A DNA stretch of 15,510 nucleotides, taken from 66-474 sp035249465. Its GTDB lineage: Bacteria; Pseudomonadota; Gammaproteobacteria; Xanthomonadales; Rhodanobacteraceae. The position numbers were made by a program, and so were the translations under genes. Of the stretch, positions 7,700-13,678 are shown piece after piece; position 1 is the first letter of the stretch; the number at the start of each line of letters is the position of its first letter. The notes beneath the pieces were generated by a model, which worked only from the letters and a program-made list of their open reading frames with translations, was not told the origin of the DNA and did not search any database. The stretch spans positions 1 to 15,510 of the forward strand of contig DATFGL010000140.1 of the NCBI GenBank assembly GCA_035249465.1, given 5' to 3'.

Positions 7700-7896
7700 G
7701 ACGGGGCGCAGGGTCGGAAGCTCAGGGGCCAGATGGGGGCGGCCGGGGCCGTTTTCATGCCGCATAGCGTAACAGCGGTGCGGTCTTACCCGTGGTTTCG
7801 AACACCCCGTCACCAAATGTGAAGTTTTTGCTTGCCGCCGCTGGCCGTTCGGGTACACTCGGCTGAAACTTGTGGGGGATCGGGGGATTGCCGGTC
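7700..7896. promoter_or_regulatory. Divergent intergenic region between def and tsaP
   Basis: This 197-bp gap separates the leftward def operon from the rightward LysM gene, so it must hold promoters in both directions. It is less GC-rich near 7815-7833 than the surrounding genes. The rightward promoter is listed separately. For the leftward side, a weak TACGCT on the minus strand at 7771-7766 could be a -10 element, but no good -35 is seen. I see no convincing operator or riboswitch. Confidence 0.55.
7832..7859 (+). promoter_or_regulatory. Candidate sigma70 promoter of tsaP
   Basis: TTGCCG at 7832-7837 and TACACT at 7854-7859 are separated by 16 bases, a good match to a sigma70 promoter (the -10 is preceded by GGG). 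Transcription would start near 7866, leaving a roughly 30-base leader before the ATG at 7897. That leader includes a strong GGGGGA ribosome site at 7882-7887. Confidence 0.55.
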
Positions 7897-9015
7897 ATGC
7901 TTAAGAAACTGCTTGCGTTGAGCGCGGGTTTGCTGATCACGTTCGCCGCGTACGCAGCTGGAGCCCAGCTGCGCGCCGATCACCCGCACACCTACGTGGT
8001 GAAGAAGGGCGACACGCTGTGGGGCATCTCGGCTCGTTTCCTCCAGAAGCCGTGGTTGTGGCCCGAAATCTGGGACGTCAACCAGCAGGTCTACAACCCG
8101 CATCGCATTTACCCGGGCGACGTGCTGGACCTTGACGTGAATGGCTTGCGCGTGGCCAAGCGCGCCGCGGTCGAAGCCAATCCCATCCCGACGGTGCCGC
8201 TGTCAGCGATCGAGCCGTTCCTCAAGGATTTCCGCGTGCTCACGGCGGCGCAGCTGCAGCAGACGCCTTACGTGGTGGCGGTCGAGGAGAACGAGCCGCG
8301 CGCCACCGAAGGCATGAACCTGTACGTGCGCAGGCTGGCTGGGGCCAGCGTCGGCGAGCGCTTCGCGGTCGTGCGTCCGACCCATGTGTTCCGCCAATTC
8401 AACGATGGCGGCCGGATGGATGATGTCGGGCACCTGGTCAGCAACAACGTGGATCTCGCGCCGGGCCCGTGGCAGGAAGATTTCCGCAATGACGGCCACT
8501 TCGGCCGCGGCACGGAAATCGGCACCGAGGTACGCGTGATCGGCACCGCGCAGGTGCTGAAGAACGGCGATCCGGCCACGTTGCTGCTTACCAATGCGAG
8601 CATGGAGATTCGTGCGGGCGACCGCCTGATGCCGGTGGACGACACGCCGTACGATTTCACCTACTACCCGCATCCACCGCGCAATGCGCCGACCAATGCC
8701 TACATCATGGCGTTGTCCAACGGCTATGACGGCATCTCCGTGCAAGGTCCGATGGATGTGGTGGCGCTGAACGTCGGCGGCGACGACGGCGTGGACAACG
8801 GCACCACCTTCGCCATCTACCAGCCGGGCGACACCGTCACCGATCTGGTCAAGGGCAATACCGACCGCCGCGAGTTTGGCCCGAAGGTCAAGCTGCCCAG
8901 CGAATTCGTGGGCCACTTGATGGTGTTCCGCACCTTCGCACACGTGAGCTATGGACTCGTGATGGACGGCATTCGCCCCGTGAAGGTCGGCGACACGGTG
9001 CAAGCGCCGGAATAA
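7897..9015 (+). CDS. tsaP: Secreted LysM protein, TsaP-like (type IV pilus secretin-associated)
   Basis: A 372-residue exported protein. The ATG at 7897 is chosen because a Shine-Dalgarno GGGGGA lies 9 bases upstream and a classic signal peptide follows: MLKKLL, a hydrophobic core, then AYA with likely cleavage after residue 20. A LysM peptidoglycan-binding domain covers about residues 32-80 (YVVKKGDTLWGIS to YPGDVLDL). The rest (about 90-372) is a soluble periplasmic region with beta-rich character and no further membrane helix. From memory, the LysM gene between def and dprA in Pseudomonas (PA0020) belongs to the TsaP family, which ties the PilQ secretin of type IV pili to peptidoglycan. 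The same position and architecture here support TsaP. A generic LysM protein is the alternative. A terminator follows. Confidence 0.75.
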   Translation: MLKKLLALSAGLLITFAAYAAGAQLRADHPHTYVVKKGDTLWGISARFLQKPWLWPEIWDVNQQVYNPHRIYPGDVLDLDVNGLRVAKRAAVEANPIPTVPLSAIEPFLKDFRVLTAAQLQQTPYVVAVEENEPRATEGMNLYVRRLAGASVGERFAVVRPTHVFRQFNDGGRMDDVGHLVSNNVDLAPGPWQEDFRNDGHFGRGTEIGTEVRVIGTAQVLKNGDPATLLLTNASMEIRAGDRLMPVDDTPYDFTYYPHPPRNAPTNAYIMALSNGYDGISVQGPMDVVALNVGGDDGVDNGTTFAIYQPGDTVTDLVKGNTDRREFGPKVKLPSEFVGHLMVFRTFAHVSYGLVMDGIRPVKVGDTVQAPE

Positions 9016-9042
9016 CGCGACGACAAGGAAAAGCCTTACACG

Positions 9043-9074
9043 ACGGCGCGGCCCCAACCGCGCCGTTTGTTTTT
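9043..9074 (+). terminator. Rho-independent terminator of tsaP
   Basis: A perfect 9-bp stem, ACGGCGCGG at 9043-9051 with CCGCGCCGT at 9058-9066, encloses a 6-base loop. It is followed directly by TTTGTTTTT (9066-9074). It lies 28 bases after the tsaP stop and should end that transcript, separating it from dprA. Confidence 0.9.
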
Positions 9075-9122
9075 GCGGCGCCCCTAAACTGGGGGTCTGT
9101 TGGCGCCATGCCACATGGCCGC

Positions 9123-9220
9123 GCCGGGGCCCATGGCCCGCAGGGCAAGGAAGAGTGAGGACGATGCATGTCGATACATCGACGAACGATGACGCAGCCA
9201 TGTGGGCCATGGGCCCCGGC
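9123..9220. repeat. Long hairpin 1 within the inverted-repeat element
   Basis: A perfect 17-bp inverted repeat pairs 9123-9139 (GCCGGGGCCCATGGCCC) with 9204-9220. Its 64-base loop contains a smaller inverted repeat, GTCGAT/ATCGAC, at 9170-9183. The upstream CACATGGC (9112-9119) is also complementary to GCCATGTG (9197-9204), so alternative foldings exist. Confidence 0.85.
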
Positions 9221-9227
9221 CCGAAGG

Positions 9228-9328
9228 GTTGCTCCGCAGCGGCCGCCATCCACCGGTGCGCACCTTGGCCATAGAACCACTATGGCGCTGCGGTGCGCAC
9301 CTTGTCTGGCAACCGCTGCGGAAGCAAC
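9228..9328. repeat. Long nested hairpin 2 within the inverted-repeat element
   Basis: The outer arms GTTGCTCCGCAGCGG (9228-9242) and CCGCTGCGGAAGCAAC (9313-9328) pair with one bulged base. Inside, the self-palindromic GGTGCGCACC occurs twice (9255-9264 and 9292-9301) and pairs with itself. At the tip GCCATAG (9268-9274) pairs with CTATGGC (9280-9286) around a 5-base loop. More than 30 base pairs are nested in 101 bases. Confidence 0.85.
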
Positions 9329-9363
9329 GCGGCTCACTTGGCATGGCGTCAACAGACCCTGGC

Positions 9364-10515
9364 ATGCATGACGATGATGAACCGCTCGCCTGGCTGACCC
9401 TGCTGCGCGCGCCCGGGCTGGGGGGCGCGGGGCTGCGTGCCCTGCTGCAGCGGGCGGGGTCGGCGCGGGCGATTTGCCGCGATGCACGCAAATTGCGCGC
9501 ATCGGCCGGGCTCGAACAAGCCGCCCTGGAATGGATTGCGCGTCCCGACGCCGCGCGGCTGGATGCGGACCTGGCGTGGTTGGCGCAACCCGGCCATCGG
9601 CTGCTGCGTTGCGACGAAGCCGATTTCCCTCCACAACTGGAAACCATCCCGCAGCCCCCCGCGGCGTTGTTCGTCGCCGGCGACCCGGCCGTGCTGCTCG
9701 CTCCGCAAATCGCCATCGTTGGCGCCCGCAGCGCCACCGCACAAGGCCTGGCCAACGCACGCGATTTCGCCCGCACCTTGAGCCGTGCCGGCCTCACGGT
9801 CACCAGCGGCATGGCCGACGGCATCGATGGCGCGGCACACGCCGCCGCCCTGGAAGCAGGCGGCCAGACCGTGGCCGTGATCGGCACGGGCCCCGATCTG
9901 GTGTATCCGCGCAAGCATCGACAACTCGCAGCCAGCATCGAGCAAAACGGCGCCATCGCCAGTGAATTCCCGCCGGGAACCGAAGCGCGCCCGGATCACT
10001 TCCCGCGCCGCAACCGCCTGATCGCCGGACTTTCGCTCGGTACGTTGGTGGTGGAAGCAGGCTTGCAGTCAGGATCCCTGATCACCGCACGGCTGGCGGC
10101 GGAAGCGGGCCGCGAGGTGTTCGCGCTGCCCGGTTCCATTCACAATCCGTTGGCCAAGGGCTGCCATCGCCTCATCCGGGATGGTGTGCGGCTGGTCGAA
10201 ACCGCCGCCGAGGTGATCGAGGCCTTGGCGCCGGCGGCGCAGGCGCAAGGGGCGGGGCTCCGCGCCCGGCTGGACGCCGCCGACGGCACGGAGACGCCGC
10301 ACTCGCCGGATGCAGAAAACCGCAGCCAAGACCCTGATTATGCGTCACTTCTCGCCGCGCTGGGTGACGCACCGGCGTCGCTGGACGAGTTGGCTGAACG
10401 TACCCATCTGCCGCCCGCAGCGCTGTCCTCGATGTTGCTGTTGCTGGAGCTGGAGGGGGTGGTCGGGCCGGCGGTGAACGGGCGCTGGCAGCGGGTTTTC
10501 ACCGGCAAAGCTTGA
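9364..10515 (+). CDS. dprA: DNA processing protein DprA (Smf)
   Basis: A 383-residue protein that loads RecA onto incoming single-stranded DNA during natural transformation. After an N-terminal helical (SAM-like) region comes the Rossmann-like DprA core. It includes IAIVGARSATAQG (about 117-128), SGMADGIDGAAH (148-159), the GTGPDLVYPRKH segment, FPRRNRLIAG (213-222) and LPGSIHNPLAKG. A C-terminal winged-helix domain follows (about 326-380), then the stop. The start is taken at ATG 9364 (MHDDDEPLAWL). ATG 9343, inside the right end of the inverted-repeat element, would add seven residues. The frame stays open further upstream but only through repeat DNA. No Shine-Dalgarno or clear promoter is seen upstream, although a terminator lies before it. 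Confidence 0.93.
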   Translation: MHDDDEPLAWLTLLRAPGLGGAGLRALLQRAGSARAICRDARKLRASAGLEQAALEWIARPDAARLDADLAWLAQPGHRLLRCDEADFPPQLETIPQPPAALFVAGDPAVLLAPQIAIVGARSATAQGLANARDFARTLSRAGLTVTSGMADGIDGAAHAAALEAGGQTVAVIGTGPDLVYPRKHRQLAASIEQNGAIASEFPPGTEARPDHFPRRNRLIAGLSLGTLVVEAGLQSGSLITARLAAEAGREVFALPGSIHNPLAKGCHRLIRDGVRLVETAAEVIEALAPAAQAQGAGLRARLDAADGTETPHSPDAENRSQDPDYASLLAALGDAPASLDELAERTHLPPAALSSMLLLLELEGVVGPAVNGRWQRVFTGKA

Positions 10516-10587
10516 CACGGCTACCCTGCGCGTGTGTTCACTATATATAGGGGCGGACCCAAGCCGCCCATGGATTGCATCCAAGAC
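10516..10587 (+). promoter_or_regulatory. Candidate topA promoter/leader
   Basis: An AT-rich TATATATA lies at 10542-10549 in otherwise very GC-rich DNA and is followed at once by GGGGCGG. A TATATA here could be a -10 element with a GC-rich discriminator, giving a start near 10555 and a leader of about 33 bases. A perfect TTGACA at 10512-10517 overlaps the dprA stop but is 24 bases from TATATA, too far for a standard promoter, so the -35 is uncertain. Confidence 0.4.
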
Positions 10588-13092
10588 ATGGCCAAAAACC
10601 TGCTCATCGTCGAATCGCCCGCCAAGGCCAAGACGATCAACAAATACCTCGGCGACGACTTCAAGGTGCTGGCCTCGTATGGCCATGTCCGCGACCTGGT
10701 GCCCAAGGAAGGCGCGGTCGATCCCGACCACGATTTCAGGATGGACTACGCGCTGATCGACAAGAACGTCAAACACGTCGATGACATCGCCAAGGCCGCC
10801 AAGGTCGCCGAATCGATCTATCTCGCCACCGACCTTGATCGCGAAGGCGAGGCGATCAGCTGGCACATCAGCGAGATCCTCAAATCACGCGGCCTGTTGA
10901 AGGACAAGGAAACCCATCGCGTGGTGTTCAGCGAAATCACCCCGCGCGCGATCAAGGAAGCCGTGGCGCATCCGCGCAAACTGTCGCACGACATGGTGGA
11001 CGCCCAGCAGGCGCGCCGCGCATTGGATTACCTGGTCGGCTTCAACCTGTCGCCGGTGCTGTGGCGCAAGGTGCAGCGCGGACTGTCGGCCGGGCGCGTG
11101 CAGTCGCCCGCGCTGCGCATGATCGTGGAGCGCGAGGAGGAAATCGAAGCCTTCAAGCCGCGCGAATACTGGACGGTCGAGGCGAAGCTTGCGCACAGGG
11201 ACGGCGAATTCAGCGCGCGGCTGGTGAAGCTCAACGGCAAGAAGTTTGAGCAGTTCGACCTTACCAATGCGAAGGATGCGCACGGCGCGCGCGACGCCTT
11301 GTTGAAGGCCGCGAACGGGCAGCTCGTGGTCGGCGACATCCAGTCGAAACAACGCCAGCGCCGGCCGGCCGCGCCGTTCACCACGTCCACGTTGCAGCAG
11401 GAAGCCGCGCGCAAACTCGGCATGGCCACCAGCCGCACCATGCGCATCGCGCAGGGGCTGTACGAGGGCGTGTCGCTGGGCGGCGAAGGCAACGTCGGCC
11501 TGATCACCTACATGCGTACCGATTCGACGCACCTGTCGGGCGAGGCGATCGCCGAACTGCGCCAGACCGTCGAACGCGAGTTCGGCAAACAAGGCCTGCC
11601 CGAACACGCAATGGTGTACAAGACCAAGTCCAAGAACGCGCAGGAAGCGCACGAAGCGGTTCGGCCGACTTCGGCGTTGCGGACGCCGAAATCCGTCGCA
11701 GCCTATCTCACCCCCGACCAGTTGAAGCTGTACGAACTGGTCTGGAAACGCGCGGTCGCATGCCAGATGAAACCGGCGACGCTCAATACCGTTTCCGTGG
11801 AATTCCCGTGCGGTGGCGATGCTGGTTTCCGCGCCACCGGTACCACCGTGGTCGATCCGGGGTTCCTCGCGGTGTACGAGGAAGGCCGCGATGCGAAATC
11901 GGATGAAGACGAGGAAGCCCGCAAGCTGCCCGCGCTGGCGAAAGGCGAGACAGTGCCGCTCACCGACATCGCCGCCGACCAGCACTTCACCGAACCGCCG
12001 CCGCGTTATTCCGAGGCATCGCTGGTCAAGGCGCTGGAGGAATACGGCATCGGCCGGCCGTCGACGTACGCCAGCATCATCCAGACGCTGTTGTCGCGCG
12101 AATACGTGATCCTGGATTCGCGCCGTTTCAAGCCCACCGACGTGGGCCGTGCGGTGGCGAAATTCCTGACCGCGCATTTCACGCAATACGTCGATTACGA
12201 CTTCACCGCGAAGCTCGAGGACGAGCTCGACGCGGTCAGCCGCGGCGAGGAGGAATGGCGCCCGCTGATGGCGGGTTTCTGGAAGCCGTTCAAGGCGCTG
12301 GTGGACGACAAGATGGAATCGGTCGACCGCAGCGAAGCCACCGGCGCACGCCTGCTCGGCGACGATCCGAAAACCGGCAAGCCGGTGTCGGTGCGGTTAG
12401 GCCGCTACGGGCCGTATGCCGCGCTCGGCGACAAGGACAGCGACGAAAAACTGAAATTCGCGTCGCTGCTGCCCGGGCAGAGCATGCACACCATCACGCT
12501 GGAAGAGGCACTGGAACTCTTCAAGCTGCCGCGCCACCTCGGCAAGGACGCGGACGGCGAGGAAATTTCCGCCGGCATGGGCCGTTTCGGTCCATTCGTG
12601 AAGAAGGGCGCGATGTATGCCTCCATCAAGGACGGCGACAGCGCCTACACGATCACGTTGGAACGCGCGAAGGAATTGATCCGCGAGAAGCGGGAACTGA
12701 TCGCCAACCGCGTGATCACCGATTTCGGCGACGGCATCCAGGTGTTGAACGGGCGCTACGGCCCGTACATCACCGATGGCGAGAAGAATGCGAAGATTCC
12801 CAAGGATCGCGAACCCAAATCGCTGACGCACGACGAATGCAAGGCGTTGATCGAAGCCGCGCCGGTGCGGCGCGGGCGCGGGGCGTTCAAGAAGGCGGCA
12901 GCGAAGAAGGCGGAGCCGAAGAAAGCCCCGGCGAAAAAAACCGCCACGAAGAAAGCGGCGACCGGGAAATCGGTGGCAGGGAAATCTGCCACGAAGAAAA
13001 CCGCGGTCAAAAAGACAGCCGCGAAAAAATCGTCGCGTGCAAAGCCCGCGGTGGATGCGTCGGCGGGCGACACGCCGCCCTTCGACCTCTGA
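10588..13092 (+). CDS. topA: DNA topoisomerase I (type IA) with lysine-rich pentad-repeat tail, no zinc ribbons
   Basis: An 834-residue type IA topoisomerase that relaxes negative supercoils. The start at MAKNLLIVESPAKAKTI is the family's usual N-terminus. In-frame ATGs at 10534 and 10570 are less typical. The Toprim domain carries Glu9 and the acidic triad in DLDREGE (Asp82, Asp84, Glu86). The active-site Tyr308 lies in GLITYMRTDSTHLS. The core is followed by C-terminal repeats of the RYGPYITDGEKNA type (for example GRFGPFVKKGAMYASI). Escherichia coli-style Cys4 zinc ribbons are absent. The last 74 residues are highly basic, with ten successive five-residue units of KKxxx/GKxxx, and should bind DNA non-specifically. 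The gene follows dprA and precedes tsaC by three bases. Confidence 0.95.
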   Translation: MAKNLLIVESPAKAKTINKYLGDDFKVLASYGHVRDLVPKEGAVDPDHDFRMDYALIDKNVKHVDDIAKAAKVAESIYLATDLDREGEAISWHISEILKSRGLLKDKETHRVVFSEITPRAIKEAVAHPRKLSHDMVDAQQARRALDYLVGFNLSPVLWRKVQRGLSAGRVQSPALRMIVEREEEIEAFKPREYWTVEAKLAHRDGEFSARLVKLNGKKFEQFDLTNAKDAHGARDALLKAANGQLVVGDIQSKQRQRRPAAPFTTSTLQQEAARKLGMATSRTMRIAQGLYEGVSLGGEGNVGLITYMRTDSTHLSGEAIAELRQTVEREFGKQGLPEHAMVYKTKSKNAQEAHEAVRPTSALRTPKSVAAYLTPDQLKLYELVWKRAVACQMKPATLNTVSVEFPCGGDAGFRATGTTVVDPGFLAVYEEGRDAKSDEDEEARKLPALAKGETVPLTDIAADQHFTEPPPRYSEASLVKALEEYGIGRPSTYASIIQTLLSREYVILDSRRFKPTDVGRAVAKFLTAHFTQYVDYDFTAKLEDELDAVSRGEEEWRPLMAGFWKPFKALVDDKMESVDRSEATGARLLGDDPKTGKPVSVRLGRYGPYAALGDKDSDEKLKFASLLPGQSMHTITLEEALELFKLPRHLGKDADGEEISAGMGRFGPFVKKGAMYASIKDGDSAYTITLERAKELIREKRELIANRVITDFGDGIQVLNGRYGPYITDGEKNAKIPKDREPKSLTHDECKALIEAAPVRRGRGAFKKAAAKKAEPKKAPAKKTATKKAATGKSVAGKSATKKTAVKKTAAKKSSRAKPAVDASAGDTPPFDL
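12889..13038 (+). repeat. Ten 15-bp units encoding KKxxx pentapeptides at the TopA C-terminus
   Basis: Ten consecutive 5-codon units read KKAAA, KKAEP, KKAPA, KKTAT, KKAAT, GKSVA, GKSAT, KKTAV, KKTAA, KKSSR. The lysine register is kept without a break across 150 bases. The DNA units are degenerate rather than identical, so this is an old or selected repeat. Confidence 0.85.
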
Positions 13093-13095
13093 TCC

Positions 13096-13659
13096 ATGCG
13101 CGTTTTCAATGCTGATGAAGTCGAAGCCGCCGCCGCGTTGCTGCGCGCGGGCGGCGTGCTGGCCTACCCGACCGAGGGCGTGTACGGCCTCGGTTGCGAC
13201 CCGGACAATCGCGAGGCTTTCGAAAAGATCTTCGCGATGAAACGCCGGGCACCAGAGCAGGGCGTGTTGCTGATCGCGGCCGATTTCGAACAGGTCCGGG
13301 CTTGGGTGGGTGACGCGTCCGAGACGGCGCTCGATCGCGCGCGCGCGGCATGGCCCGGCGCGCACACGTTCATCTTCCCGCGCTCGCCGCGCGTGCCGGA
13401 ATGGGTCGCGGGCATGCATGCAGGCATTGCCCTGCGCGTCACCGCGCATGCGCCTTCCGCCGCGCTTTGCTGCGCCTTCGGAGGCCCGATCGTTTCCACC
13501 AGCGCCAACCGCCATGGCGAACCGCCCGCGCGCAGCGCCGCGGACATCCATGCGATTTTCGGCGACGAACCCGACGGCATTCTGGATGCGCCGCTGGGCG
13601 GTCTCGACAAGCCCACGCCGATCACGGATGCCGTGAGCGGCGCTACCATCCGCGCCTGA
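13096..13659 (+). CDS. tsaC: Threonylcarbamoyl-AMP synthase, short TsaC type
   Basis: A 187-residue YrdC-domain protein, the length of TsaC rather than the longer Sua5. It makes threonylcarbamoyl-AMP from threonine, bicarbonate and ATP for t6A37 modification of ANN-decoding tRNAs. Visible motifs are the YPTEGVYGLG segment (24-33), the KR pair in FAMKRRAPEQG (Lys49-Arg50) and STSAN (134-138), all part of the nucleotide-binding pocket. It begins three bases after the topA stop with no Shine-Dalgarno of its own, so it is probably translated by coupling on the topA message. The dprA-to-tsaC neighbourhood is a widespread gammaproteobacterial arrangement. Confidence 0.92.
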   Translation: MRVFNADEVEAAAALLRAGGVLAYPTEGVYGLGCDPDNREAFEKIFAMKRRAPEQGVLLIAADFEQVRAWVGDASETALDRARAAWPGAHTFIFPRSPRVPEWVAGMHAGIALRVTAHAPSAALCCAFGGPIVSTSANRHGEPPARSAADIHAIFGDEPDGILDAPLGGLDKPTPITDAVSGATIRA

Positions 13660-13678
13660 GGGGATTGGGGAGTTTCCC

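Larger units (their letters stand above)
9093..9358. mobile_element. MITE-like inverted-repeat element upstream of dprA
   Basis: A 266-bp non-coding segment is bounded by terminal inverted repeats GGTCTGTTGGCGCCATGCCA (9094-9113) and TGGCATGGCGTCAACAGACC (9339-9358), matching at 19 of 20 positions. Both sides are flanked by CTGG (9089-9092 and 9359-9362), a possible 4-bp target duplication. Inside are two large hairpins, described separately. No transposase frame fits; the short open frames inside are shadows. It fits a non-autonomous transposable element (MITE) or a composite palindromic repeat. A structured RNA or DNA regulatory element is the alternative. I do not recognise the terminal sequence as belonging to a named IS family. 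Confidence 0.6.

Noticed and set aside
9255..9301. Two copies of GGTGCGCACC considered as a CRISPR-like or direct-repeat array
   Set aside because: Only two 10-bp copies, each self-palindromic and forming opposite arms of one hairpin; no spacer series or cas genes.
9202..9363. Upstream in-frame extension of dprA (54 codons)
   Set aside because: It reads through the inverted-repeat element, with Arg/Pro/Gly-rich composition and no similarity to DprA N-termini. The conserved protein starts at about 9364.
9168..9371. Small open frame inside the inverted-repeat element as a possible transposase remnant
   Set aside because: Sixty-seven codons with no helix-turn-helix or DDE-like motif; composition explained by the repeat DNA.
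10512..10517. Perfect TTGACA as a standard topA -35 box
   Set aside because: At 16-18 bases downstream there is no acceptable -10 (TGTTCA or similar), and the TATATATA tract is about 24 bases away.
10885..12186. 433-codon open frame antisense to topA
   Set aside because: It overlaps strongly conserved TopA catalytic motifs. The translation has no family features and is typical of an antisense shadow in GC-rich genes.
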